DNA from: DASZWJ01 sp963813895
GTDB lineage: Bacteria > Pseudomonadota > Gammaproteobacteria > JAURND01
DNA length: 64,000 nucleotides
Direction of reading: 5' to 3'
Assembly (NCBI GenBank): GCA_963813895.1
Contig: CAWFAS010000001.1
Span: 992,001 to 1,056,000 of the forward strand
Below are positions 25,939 through 34,801 of the stretch, piece after piece. Within the stretch, counting starts at the first letter, position 1; each line of letters opens with the position of its first letter. A program made the translations under genes and the position numbers. The notes beneath the pieces were generated by a model. The model did not search any database, was not told where the DNA came from, and saw only the letters and a program-made list of their open reading frames with translations.

Positions 25939-25987
25939 GGGGGGGATCTTCTTCCAACCGAATTTTTTTAATCCACCACGAGAAAGT

Positions 25988-27310
25988 ATGCTTGCCGTCG
26001 ATCCAAAAATAGGTTTTGTAAGTTTAGGTTGTCCCAAAGCTCTGGTGGACTCAGAACGCATTCTCACGCAGCTGCGTGCACAGGGGTATCAGATCGTTCC
26101 GCAATATCAATCAGCTGATCTGGTGATCGTGAATACTTGCGGGTTTATCGATGAGGCAGTCGCAGAATCCTTAGAGGCTATAGGCGAAGCATTAGCAGAA
26201 AATGGCAAAGTGATCGTGACCGGTTGCCTGGGCGCTAAAAGTAATTTAATCCGCGAACAATATCCCGATGTGCTGGCCATTACGGGCCCACAAGATTATG
26301 CCTCAGTCATGCACGCAGTACATACTCACTTGCCGCCACCGACAGATCCATTTAGTAGTCTGGTTCCTCCTCAGGGCATTAAATTAACACCTCGACATTA
26401 CGCATACCTGAAAATTTCAGAAGGTTGCAATCATAAATGCTCATTTTGTATTATCCCCTCCATGCGCGGTAAATTAGTGAGTCGCCCAGTAGCCGAAGTA
26501 TTGCGCGAAGCGGAGCAATTAGTTAAAGCGGGGGTGAAAGAATTGCTAGTCATCTCCCAGGATACTAGCGCTTATGGTGTAGACGTGAAATATCGCAGCG
26601 AATCTTGGCGGGGACGTGAGGTTAAAACACGTATGACAGAATTGACTGAGGCGCTAGCGGATTTAGGCGCCTGGGTGCGCCTGCATTATGTTTACCCTTA
26701 TCCCCATGTAGATGAAGTCATTCCATTAATGGCAGAAGGCAAATTACTACCCTATTTGGATATCCCATTCCAACACGCCAATCCACGCTTGCTAAAATTA
26801 ATGAAGCGTCCGGCCAGTAGTGAAGATAATTTGGCACGTATCCAAGGATGGCGTAAGATCTGTCCTGACATCACTTTGCGCAGTACTTTTATCGTTGGTT
26901 TTCCAGGAGAAACTGAAGCCGAGTTTGTGGAGTTACTTGAATTTTTATCTGCTGCTGAATTAGACCGAGTGGGTTGTTTTAAATATTCTCCAGTTGATGG
27001 CGCAAACGCTAATGCTTTACCAGACCCGATATCTGAGCCAGTAAAACAGGAACGTTGGGAGCGGTTCATGGAAGTACAAGCCGAAATCAGCGCCAGACGT
27101 TTGCAACAAAAAATCGGCCAGACGTTACGTGTACTGATAGATGAAGTGGATGCACAAGGCGCAGTCGCGCGTAGTAGCGCAGATGCTCCAGAAATTGATG
27201 GTAAAGTTTTTATTGAAAATGGGTCTACTCTCAAGCTGGGAGATTGGGCGGATGTGATCATTGAGGATGCAGATGATTACGATTTGTATGGTAGGGTTGA
27301 GGTCGGCTAA
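25988..27310 (+). CDS. rimO: Ribosomal protein S12 methylthiotransferase RimO
   Basis: The protein has 440 residues from the ATG at 25988 (E. coli 441). The N-terminal UPF0004 domain starts VGFVSLGCPKALVDSE-like (residues 7-22) and holds three cluster cysteines. The radical-SAM domain has CNHKCSFC, and the end is a TRAM domain. It uses two 4Fe-4S clusters to methylthiolate Asp89 of ribosomal protein S12. A longer frame back to 25925 adds only a sufT-overlapping extension without homology. The stop codon abuts the hairpin at 27310. Confidence 0.95.
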   Translation: MLAVDPKIGFVSLGCPKALVDSERILTQLRAQGYQIVPQYQSADLVIVNTCGFIDEAVAESLEAIGEALAENGKVIVTGCLGAKSNLIREQYPDVLAITGPQDYASVMHAVHTHLPPPTDPFSSLVPPQGIKLTPRHYAYLKISEGCNHKCSFCIIPSMRGKLVSRPVAEVLREAEQLVKAGVKELLVISQDTSAYGVDVKYRSESWRGREVKTRMTELTEALADLGAWVRLHYVYPYPHVDEVIPLMAEGKLLPYLDIPFQHANPRLLKLMKRPASSEDNLARIQGWRKICPDITLRSTFIVGFPGETEAEFVELLEFLSAAELDRVGCFKYSPVDGANANALPDPISEPVKQERWERFMEVQAEISARRLQQKIGQTLRVLIDEVDAQGAVARSSADAPEIDGKVFIENGSTLKLGDWADVIIEDADDYDLYGRVEVG

Positions 27311-27378
27311 CCGAGCCGCGACCGTCAGGGAGCGTTTATGGGAGCAACGTAAACGCTCCCTGACGGTCGCGGCTCGGT
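27310..27378. repeat. 69-bp hairpin repeat (family V, copy 2)
   Basis: Same unit as 9885-9953, with arms ACCGAGCCGCGACCGTCAGG and complement. It begins on the last base of the rimO stop codon and probably acts as a terminator between rimO and guaA. Confidence 0.85.
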
Positions 27379-27456
27379 AAATATATAATTATTCAACAAT
27401 ACCACACAAGGAGAGTGGAATTTAAAGATCTTCAGTATTTGCTAACGGAGCCCCCG

Positions 27457-29106
27457 ATGGACAATCAAGAATCCTTTATCGAAAATGCCCCTTTTATTAC
27501 CCAATTGCCCGGTGATACTTTCCTACCGTTAAGCGCTAATATCCACGACCAGCGCATCCTGATCATAGATTTTGGTTCGCAATACACGCAATTAATCGCC
27601 AGAAGAGTGCGAGAGTGTGGTGTTTATTGTGAGATTCTTTCTGATAATGCCTCGAACATTGAAATTGAAAGGGCCGCGCCTGATGGCATAATTCTATCGG
27701 GCGGTCCTGAGACTGTCACCCTGGCTGCAACCCCCAGAGCGCCGGGTATAGTTTTTGAATTAGGTTGCCCCGTGTTAGGCATTTGCTATGGTTTGCAGAC
27801 CATGGCCTCACAGTTGGGCGGTGAAGTGGAATCTTCCAGTCAGCGTGAATTTGGTTATGCGCAAGTGCAGGTTCATGGTCATTCCTCTCTTTTAAGTGGC
27901 ATAGAAGATCACGTGGGGGAAGACGGCGTTGCATTGCTAGACGTGTGGATGAGCCATGGGGACAAGGTCACCCGCCTGCCCCCTGGATTTGATTGCATTG
28001 CGAGTTCTAGCAATTCGCCTTTGGCGGGTATGGCAAATGAAGAGCGTCGCTTTTATGGATTGCAGTTTCACCCTGAAGTGACTCATACCCGTCAGGGAAT
28101 GCGCATCATTCACCGTTTTGTGCATGATATTTGTGGCTGTAATGCATTATGGACACCAAAAAATATTGTGGATGATCGTATCGTACAGATTAGAGAGCAG
28201 GTGGGTAATGACAAGGTGCTGCTGGGTTTGTCAGGTGGAGTAGATTCCACTGTGGTGGCCGCCTTGCTGCAGCAGGCCATAGGGGAACAATTAATCTGTG
28301 TTTTTGTCGACACCGGCTTATTGCGAGCAGGTGAGGGTAATGAGGTAGTTACTACCATTAGCAATCACTTCGGCATTAATGTGGTACGAGTGAATGCTGC
28401 CGAGCAATTTTTTGCTGCGTTAAAAGGGGTGCACGATCCTGAGGATAAACGCCGCATTATCGGCCGTGAATTTATCCGAATCTTTGAGCAAGAGGCACAA
28501 AAATTTACTGACGTGGGTTGGTTGGCGCAAGGTACCATTTATCCTGATGTCATTGAGTCTGCAGCTACTAAAACCGGTAAGGCACAAATCATCAAGTCGC
28601 ATCATAATGTAGCGGGGTTACCTGCTGATATGCGGTTGCCGTTACTGGAACCCTTGCGCGAATTATTTAAGGATGAAGTACGCAGCATTGGTCTGGAACT
28701 GGGAATACCCTATGACTTGGTGTATCGCCATCCCTTTCCCGGCCCGGGTCTGGGAGTGCGTATTTTGGGCGAAGTGCGGCCTGAATTTGTAAATATATTG
28801 CAATGCGCAGACAGTATTTTTATTGAAGAATTACGCAAAGCCGATCTTTACCATAAAATCAGTCAGGCGTTTGCGGTATTTTTACCCGTGAAGTCAGTTG
28901 GGGTGATGGGTGATGCGCGAAAATACGAATATGTCATCGCTTTGCGCGCAGTGGAAACCGTAGATTTTATGACCGCGCATTGGGTGGAAATGCCTTATCC
29001 AGTATTACATAAAATTTCCCAACGGATCCTCAATGAGGTGTCGGGGATATCTCGCGTAGTTTATGATATTTCGGAAAAGCCTCCTGCTACTATAGAGTGG
29101 GAATGA
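27457..29106 (+). CDS. guaA: GMP synthase (glutamine-hydrolysing)
   Basis: From the ATG at 27457 (GGAG six bases before it) the protein has 549 residues; most GuaA proteins have ~525, so there is an N-terminal extension of about 25. The glutaminase domain has the nucleophile in VLGICYGLQTMA and the His/Glu of GLQFHPEVTHT. The ATP-pyrophosphatase domain has the P-loop LGLSGGVDSTVVAALL, and the dimerisation domain ends VVYDISEKPPATIEWE. It converts XMP to GMP. A GTG at 27415 would extend it by 14 residues but has no usable ribosome-binding site. The stop codon lies inside a fragment of repeat family VI. Confidence 0.95.
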   Translation: MDNQESFIENAPFITQLPGDTFLPLSANIHDQRILIIDFGSQYTQLIARRVRECGVYCEILSDNASNIEIERAAPDGIILSGGPETVTLAATPRAPGIVFELGCPVLGICYGLQTMASQLGGEVESSSQREFGYAQVQVHGHSSLLSGIEDHVGEDGVALLDVWMSHGDKVTRLPPGFDCIASSSNSPLAGMANEERRFYGLQFHPEVTHTRQGMRIIHRFVHDICGCNALWTPKNIVDDRIVQIREQVGNDKVLLGLSGGVDSTVVAALLQQAIGEQLICVFVDTGLLRAGEGNEVVTTISNHFGINVVRVNAAEQFFAALKGVHDPEDKRRIIGREFIRIFEQEAQKFTDVGWLAQGTIYPDVIESAATKTGKAQIIKSHHNVAGLPADMRLPLLEPLRELFKDEVRSIGLELGIPYDLVYRHPFPGPGLGVRILGEVRPEFVNILQCADSIFIEELRKADLYHKISQAFAVFLPVKSVGVMGDARKYEYVIALRAVETVDFMTAHWVEMPYPVLHKISQRILNEVSGISRVVYDISEKPPATIEWE

Positions 29107-29126
29107 CGCGCGCGGCTCGGATTCTT
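29104..29126. repeat. Fragment of repeat family VI over the guaA stop codon
   Basis: TGACGCGCGCGGCTCGGATTC and the next bases match the inner side of the right end of the 14207-14439 element. The TGA is the guaA stop. Confidence 0.65.
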
Positions 29127-29159
29127 CTTACGAGAATATTTACAGAAAAATTGTCTAAC

Positions 29160-30149
29160 ATGTTCAATCAATATCCACAATCCTTATCCTTTGATCTCAT
29201 TTGCGAAAATTTTCATTTAGGTCAATTACTAAAACCCCCCAGGCCTATAGCAAAATATTTGCACCAGGTCTGGCATATCACCACGACCCAAGGTGAATTT
29301 GCCGTAAAATTTTTTAACAACGCCGTTAGAAGCTTACAAAAAAATTTACTCCTCGGCCATAACCAGACCCAACAAATTGCTGCAACCCTAAAAGAGCAGG
29401 GCATTGCTACTGCTGTCGCCCTGCAAGCGGATAAAAATTCTGCGGAATATTGTCTGACTATTGACCAACAATGCATTATGGTTTTTCCTTGGCTCCCAGG
29501 CAGTAGTATAAATGGCGCTGCACTCACGGTTATCCAAGCTAAAACTATAGGCCATTTATTGGCGAAAATTCATGGTTTGCATTTATCTGCTGCATTAAAT
29601 AGCCCACCTCTGTGGGGAGTTTACTCCGCAGATAAATGGCAACATATGCTGGCACAGATAAAATATGCGCAAATAACAGAGCTGACTTTCCTGTCAGATC
29701 GACTAGCGCACTTAATACATTGGAGTAATCTGGCTCAACAAGCCTTATCTGTATTAAATCAGGATTTGGTATTAAGCCATCGCGATTTAGATCCAAAAAA
29801 TGTGTTATGGCAAAATGCTGTTGAACCCGTATTAATAGATTGGGAGTATGCAGGTCCCATTAATCCGCAACTGGAGCGCTTGATTGTAGCCTATAACTGG
29901 AGCGGCATAACCACCGGCCGTCCAAATAAAGAGTTATTTCAAGCAGTCCTGGCAGGTTATAGCGAGGGTGGCTGCCCATCTGAAAAATATTCGCAACAAG
30001 TGCTGATAGAGGGTTATGTAGGTTATGTTTTGGACTGGATAGTATTTAATTGTTGGCGGGCCATCCATATAAAGGATCAGCGCCAACAAGCCTGCGAGGA
30101 AGTGTTCGGATCGTTGGGCGCTTTGGATTATATTATTAACTTGCTATAA
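29160..30149 (+). CDS. Aminoglycoside-phosphotransferase-family kinase
   Basis: The protein has 329 residues in a kinase-like fold. The catalytic loop is VLSHRDLDPKNVLW and the metal-binding motif LIDWEYAGPINP, both standard for the APH/choline-kinase superfamily; an N-terminal lysine in EFAVKFFN would contact ATP. The phosphate acceptor cannot be told from the sequence: choline, homoserine, an antibiotic and a protein are all possible. The ATG at 29160 is chosen because the frame upstream is repeat sequence, but it lacks a clear ribosome-binding site, so the start is uncertain. Confidence 0.8.
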   Translation: MFNQYPQSLSFDLICENFHLGQLLKPPRPIAKYLHQVWHITTTQGEFAVKFFNNAVRSLQKNLLLGHNQTQQIAATLKEQGIATAVALQADKNSAEYCLTIDQQCIMVFPWLPGSSINGAALTVIQAKTIGHLLAKIHGLHLSAALNSPPLWGVYSADKWQHMLAQIKYAQITELTFLSDRLAHLIHWSNLAQQALSVLNQDLVLSHRDLDPKNVLWQNAVEPVLIDWEYAGPINPQLERLIVAYNWSGITTGRPNKELFQAVLAGYSEGGCPSEKYSQQVLIEGYVGYVLDWIVFNCWRAIHIKDQRQQACEEVFGSLGALDYIINLL

Positions 30150-30184
30150 TCTGTCATTTTTGTAAGCGTTTGTGCTTATTTAGA

Positions 30185-30370
30185 GCCTGTCGTCTTACTC
30201 CTGAGTTCGTCGTCCCGCTCCCGGACTTGATCCGGGATCATCCGCGGGATCCAGAAAGAGGCCAAAACTGCTGAGAGGGCGAGGAATATTTGCCAAGCCC
30301 CCTGGATCCCGCGGATGATCCCGGATCAAGTCCGGGAGCGGGACGACGGGCTTCGAGTACGACAACAGGC
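30185..30370. repeat. Long palindromic repeat with GTCGTCCCG...GGGATCCA core (family II)
   Basis: Arms of about 75 bases are near-perfect inverted copies. Relative to the other family II members, an extra CTCCCGGACTTGATCCGGG hairpin is inserted in each arm, so it is a compound form. It fills the gap between the kinase gene and ppa. Confidence 0.85.
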
Positions 30371-30429
30371 CTTAGTAAGGTGTCTGAAACGGTTACTATA
30401 TTCTTCCCAAATTCTCTTAAGGAGCCCCC

Positions 30430-30969
30430 ATGAGTTATGCAGATGTGACCGCTGGCAAAAACCCACCTGATGATATTTTCGCCATTATCGAAATCCCAGC
30501 CCTGAGTTCCCCAGTAAAATATGAAATGGATAAAGAGATGGGTGTGCTATTGGTAGACCGCTTTTTAAGCACCGCTATGTTTTATCCCTATAACTATGGC
30601 TATGTCCCGCAGACATTATCTGAGGATGGGGATCCATTGGATATTATGGTATTAACCCCGATACCCTTGGTGCATGGTTCTGTCATTCGCTGCCGTCCGG
30701 TGGCTATGTTGGCGATGACTGATGAGGCAGGGGTGGATACTAAAATCCTGGCCGTGCCAGTGGACAAAATCTGTGCGCACTACAAACATATTAAATCCTC
30801 AGCCGACCTACCCCAGGAACAATTGTCCGCTATCGCCAATTTTTTTGAAAATTATAAAGCACTGGAGCCTGGTAAGTGGGTGAAAGTAGAAGGTTGGCGA
30901 GGATTAAAAGAAGCTCAAGAGGAAATTATGAGCAGTATTAAGCGTTATCAGGAGATACATAAACCCTAA
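30430..30969 (+). CDS. ppa: Inorganic pyrophosphatase
   Basis: The protein has 179 residues, the normal size for bacterial family I enzymes. The metal-binding DGDPLDIMV motif, YPYNYGYVPQTL and KVEGWRG are all present. It hydrolyses pyrophosphate and so pulls biosynthetic reactions forward, including the adenylation steps of synthetases. AAGGAG stands before the ATG. putA follows 21 bases later and may share its transcript. Confidence 0.95.
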   Translation: MSYADVTAGKNPPDDIFAIIEIPALSSPVKYEMDKEMGVLLVDRFLSTAMFYPYNYGYVPQTLSEDGDPLDIMVLTPIPLVHGSVIRCRPVAMLAMTDEAGVDTKILAVPVDKICAHYKHIKSSADLPQEQLSAIANFFENYKALEPGKWVKVEGWRGLKEAQEEIMSSIKRYQEIHKP

Positions 30970-30990
30970 CAGCAACTGCAGGAATCCTAT

Positions 30991-33900
30991 ATGAGCGCCT
31001 TCGTTTTTCCTAATGATATACAAAAGCAATCCCCCTTACGCGCCGCCCTAACGGAGGCTTACCGTAAAGATGAAACCGAGTGTTTAAAGGCATTGAGTCC
31101 GGCTGCAGAGCTTTCGGACTCCCTATTACACAGCATCAATCAGACAGCCGAAAGATTAGTCGTTGCCGTGCGTGAACAACGTATAGGCAAAAGCGGATTG
31201 GATGCTTTTATGTATGAATATGACCTCTCTAGCGAAGAAGGCATTGCCTTAATGTGTTTGGCTGAAGCTGCATTAAGGGTCCCAGATTCTGGTACTGTAG
31301 ATCGGTTAATCCAAGATAAAATCGCCTCAGCTGACTGGGGTGCTCACCGTGGCAAGAGCGACTCCTATTTTGTTAATGCTGCCAGTTGGGCCTTAATGCT
31401 GACAGGGAAAATTATCAAACCCGAACAAACCGGTGGGGGCTATTTTGTGCCTGTGTTAAAGCGCTTGTTAAAAAGAACGAGCGAGCCGGTGATTCGCACT
31501 GCAGTTGCTGAAGCCATGCGTATTATGGGTAGTCAATTTGTCATGGGTCGTAATATAACGGAGGCGCTTAGCCGATCTAAAAACTTATCCAAACAGGGCT
31601 ATCGATTTTCTTATGACATGTTAGGCGAAGCTGCGCGTACTACAGCAGATGCAGAGCGTTATTTTCAATCCTATCAGCAGGCGATAGCTGCTATCGGCAA
31701 AGTTGCGGCAGGTAAAGGAGCAGAACAGGCCCCCGGCATATCAGTTAAATTATCCGCCTTACATCCGCGTTACGAATTGGCCCAAAAAGAACAGATGCTC
31801 CCGGTCTTAATCGAGCGGTTACGCACGTTAGCATTACAAGCCAAAGCCGCCGATATAGGTTTCACGGTTGATGCCGAAGAGGCAGACCGTCTTGACCTAT
31901 CGCTGGACATTATCGAATCCATTATCGCAGACCCACAATTAAAAGGCTGGAATGGCTTTGGGTTAGCGGTGCAAGCTTACCAAAAGCGTGCCTTTTATTT
32001 GATTGATTGGCTAGCCGATTTGGCGCGACGCAATAACTGCCGCTTAATGGTGCGCCTGGTGAAAGGTGCTTACTGGGATACGGAAATTAAAGACAGCCAA
32101 GTCAAAGGCCTATCAGGCTATCCAGTATTTACCCGCAAAGTGAATACAGACATCTCTTATTTGGCTTGTGCCAAAAAAATGATTGATTATGGCAGCTTAT
32201 TCTATTCACAGTTTGCTACCCATAATGCCTATACGGTCGCTGCTATTTTAGGCATGATGGGCCAGCGTCGCGATTTTGAGTTCCAGTGTCTAAAAGGTAT
32301 GGGTAATACCTTGTATGACGAAATTGTACCCCGCGATAAATTAGGTATCGCCTGCCGCGTATATGCTCCTGTGGGACGTCATGAGGATTTGCTGCCTTAC
32401 CTGGTTAGACGCCTGTTAGAAAATGGGGCCAACACTTCATTTGTTAACCGCATCGTGGATGAAAAGACTCCCATTGCTGAACTAGTGGCTCATCCGCTGA
32501 TTCAGGTTAAACAGCTAGAATACACACCACACCCGCGCATCCCATTACCGGTTGATATGTATATGCCGGAGCGTAAAAACTCTATGGGCATTGATTTCAC
32601 ACATCATCAACAATTACAAACGTTAGCCATAGACATGCTCAAAGCAATGAATAATTTATGGCACGCAAGTCCTACCTCTAGCGCCAAACAGGGGCGAGTA
32701 CGGGAATTGAAAGGTCGTGAGGTAACGGATCCCAGCGATCGTCAGCGCATAATCGGCACAGGTGTTCTTGCTACAGCGGAAGATCTTGAGGCATCACTAA
32801 CACGTGCTGTACAGGCGACAGCCAGCTGGAATAATGTCCCCGTAGAACAGCGCGCTGCTCACCTGGACCGCTTAGCGGATAGTGTGGCCAAGAACGTTCC
32901 CGAACTGATGGCGATGCTAGTGCGTGAAGGGGGAAAAACTTTACCGGATGCGCTCGGAGAAGTGCGAGAGACCATTGATTATTGCCGTTATTATGCCGCT
33001 TGTGCGCGTCAAACCTTAACACCGCTAACATTACCTGGCCCCACAGGGGAATTTAATCAGCTGCAGATGCATGGTCGAGGTGTATTCTTGTGCATCAGTC
33101 CCTGGAATTTCCCATTGGCGATTTTTTCTGGCCAAGTGTTAGCTGCAGCTGTGGCGGGCAATTGTGTGCTCGCAAAACCCGCTGAGCAAACCTCACTCAT
33201 TGCCGCAAAAATGGTATCGCTAATGCACCAGGCAGGTATACCTGAGCATGTAGTGCAGTTATTGCCAGGCAAGGGTTCTGTTATCGGTGCGGCGGCGGTT
33301 GCCGATCTACGCATTGCCGGGGTTATGTTCACCGGCTCTACGGAAACCGCGCGCGGTATAAACCAGACCTTGGCTAATCGTGAAGGCCCTATTATACCTT
33401 TTATTGCCGAGACCGGTGGCCAGAATGCCATGATTGCAGATACGACTGCCTTACCGGAACAGTTGGTAATGGATGTAATTGCCTCAGCCTTTAATAGCGC
33501 GGGTCAACGTTGCTCAGCATTGCGAGTGCTATTTTTGCAGTCAGAGATGGCCGATCATGTGATTAAAATGTTACAGGGTGCCATGGCCGAATTGAAAATA
33601 GGTGACCCCAGTTGGTTGAACACTGATATTGGTCCAGTCATTGATGCTGCTGCTATGACTACTTTGGAAGAACATGCGCAACGTATGATGCAAGAGGGCA
33701 AATTGATTGGCGAAGTGCCATTGCCTGCGCAAACCAGTCATGGAACTTACTTTGCTCCCCGCGCCTTTGAAATCCCCAGCTTGAATATCTTAACCCGCGA
33801 GGTTTTTGGACCTATCCTGCATGTTATCCGCTATAAGAGCCGCGATCTGGATAAAGTGATTGCTGCAATTAATGCTACTGGCTATGGTTTGACCCTCGGT

Positions 33901-34149
33901 ATCCATACCCGAATTAATTCAATGGCAGAATATATCCAGCGCCGTATCCATGTCGGCAACACTTATGTTAATCGCAATATGATAGGTGCTGTAGTAGGGG
34001 TACAACCTTTTGGCGGTGAAAACCTTTCCGGCACAGGCCCTAAAGCCGGTGGGCCGCACTATTTGCCGCGTTTATGCTATGAGCGTTCTGTGGCAGTTAA
34101 TACCACGGCTGCGGGCGGGAATGCTTCTTTAATGTCGATAGGGGACTAA
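30991..34149 (+). CDS. putA: Bifunctional proline dehydrogenase / glutamate semialdehyde dehydrogenase
   Basis: The protein has 1,052 residues. An N-terminal helical arm (1-~110) is followed by the FAD-binding proline dehydrogenase barrel (about 190-480; GISVKLSALHPRYE, RLVKGAYWDTEIK, QFATHNAYT). Next comes the NAD-dependent aldehyde dehydrogenase (about 560-1010) with ETGGQNAMIAD and catalytic Cys in NSAGQRCSALRV. It oxidises proline to glutamate in two steps with channelling. The DNA-binding ribbon-helix-helix domain of the 1,320-residue E. coli protein is absent, so this form cannot repress its own gene. The 289-bp MITE sits six bases after the stop codon. Confidence 0.95.
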   Translation: MSAFVFPNDIQKQSPLRAALTEAYRKDETECLKALSPAAELSDSLLHSINQTAERLVVAVREQRIGKSGLDAFMYEYDLSSEEGIALMCLAEAALRVPDSGTVDRLIQDKIASADWGAHRGKSDSYFVNAASWALMLTGKIIKPEQTGGGYFVPVLKRLLKRTSEPVIRTAVAEAMRIMGSQFVMGRNITEALSRSKNLSKQGYRFSYDMLGEAARTTADAERYFQSYQQAIAAIGKVAAGKGAEQAPGISVKLSALHPRYELAQKEQMLPVLIERLRTLALQAKAADIGFTVDAEEADRLDLSLDIIESIIADPQLKGWNGFGLAVQAYQKRAFYLIDWLADLARRNNCRLMVRLVKGAYWDTEIKDSQVKGLSGYPVFTRKVNTDISYLACAKKMIDYGSLFYSQFATHNAYTVAAILGMMGQRRDFEFQCLKGMGNTLYDEIVPRDKLGIACRVYAPVGRHEDLLPYLVRRLLENGANTSFVNRIVDEKTPIAELVAHPLIQVKQLEYTPHPRIPLPVDMYMPERKNSMGIDFTHHQQLQTLAIDMLKAMNNLWHASPTSSAKQGRVRELKGREVTDPSDRQRIIGTGVLATAEDLEASLTRAVQATASWNNVPVEQRAAHLDRLADSVAKNVPELMAMLVREGGKTLPDALGEVRETIDYCRYYAACARQTLTPLTLPGPTGEFNQLQMHGRGVFLCISPWNFPLAIFSGQVLAAAVAGNCVLAKPAEQTSLIAAKMVSLMHQAGIPEHVVQLLPGKGSVIGAAAVADLRIAGVMFTGSTETARGINQTLANREGPIIPFIAETGGQNAMIADTTALPEQLVMDVIASAFNSAGQRCSALRVLFLQSEMADHVIKMLQGAMAELKIGDPSWLNTDIGPVIDAAAMTTLEEHAQRMMQEGKLIGEVPLPAQTSHGTYFAPRAFEIPSLNILTREVFGPILHVIRYKSRDLDKVIAAINATGYGLTLGIHTRINSMAEYIQRRIHVGNTYVNRNMIGAVVGVQPFGGENLSGTGPKAGGPHYLPRLCYERSVAVNTTAAGGNASLMSIGD

Positions 34150-34155
34150 GGTTTA

Positions 34156-34444
34156 GGCTCTGTAAAACAATAACTTATCTTTTTAGCGCCCAGCTGAGGC
34201 TCAGATTTGCAGGCGGGAGGGTGTAGAAAAATGCGCGCATAGTCGACGGAACGTCGTCCCGGCAGGAAGCCGGGATCCAGGGCGCAGGAAAGCGAAACTT
34301 TCACATCCTGTGATCTGGATCCCGGCTTCCATGCCGGGACGACTACGTCGGTTGTTCTATGTAAGTGTTTTTCTATACCCTCCCGCCTGCGAAGATGAGT
34401 CTTAGATGGGATGCTAAAAAGATAAGTTATTGTTTTACAGAGCC
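34156..34444 (-). mobile_element. 289-bp MITE-like element, copy 2 (inverted), with TTA target duplication
   Basis: This is the reverse complement of 14561-14849 with about one base change in what I compared. It is flanked by TTA at 34153-34155 and 34445-34447. The near identity suggests recent movement. The small minus-strand frame across it is a translation of the repeat. Confidence 0.88.
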
Positions 34445-34447
34445 TTA

Positions 34448-34801
34448 TGTGCGACACGAGGCCGCGCAGATCGGTATCAGCACTTGCCGTACTGCTCCGG
34501 GAATATAGGCCATGCGTTTCATTCGCTTGAGTAATCCAGGAAGTCTTGGCATGCTGGATTGCTCAAACCTCCGCTCTTCGTAATGACGGCCCCTGAACTT
34601 CTATACAACGCTGTGTTCCCAAAACCCCAGCTGACCCTGCTTTTTTCCCCATTTTTTTGCAGTTAATTCAAACCACACAATCTAGCTAATAAAACCTTAA
34701 TAATTTGTGGATATTATTTAAAACTAAACTATACGTTAAAAGAGGGTGATTCGCTTACAAGTAATTTATTAACCAAAATCAGACTTTATTGGGACGATGA
34801 C
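34448..34801. other. Gene-free leader of the NRPS locus
   Basis: I see no gene here. The last 120 bases are AT-rich and would hold the NRPS promoter; TTGTGG (about 34705) and TATACG (about 34730) are present but with a poor 19-base spacing, so I do not call a promoter. GGGA stands about 9 bases before the ATG at 34802. No regulator, MbtH-like protein or phosphopantetheinyl transferase gene lies on this side. Confidence 0.4.

Noticed and set aside
25925..25987. Earlier rimO start
   Set aside because: It overlaps sufT and adds 21 residues without family similarity; the RimO N-terminus starts at 25988.
27415..27456. GTG start of guaA
   Set aside because: The AGGAG is only one base from the GTG, while ATG 27457 has GGAG at six bases.
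27379..27456. Riboswitch before guaA
   Set aside because: Only a short AT-rich leader follows the hairpin at 27310-27378; no purine-riboswitch core is visible.
34146..34457. Minus-strand frame of 103 residues
   Set aside because: It translates the 289-bp MITE and its flanks; the element has no coding capacity.
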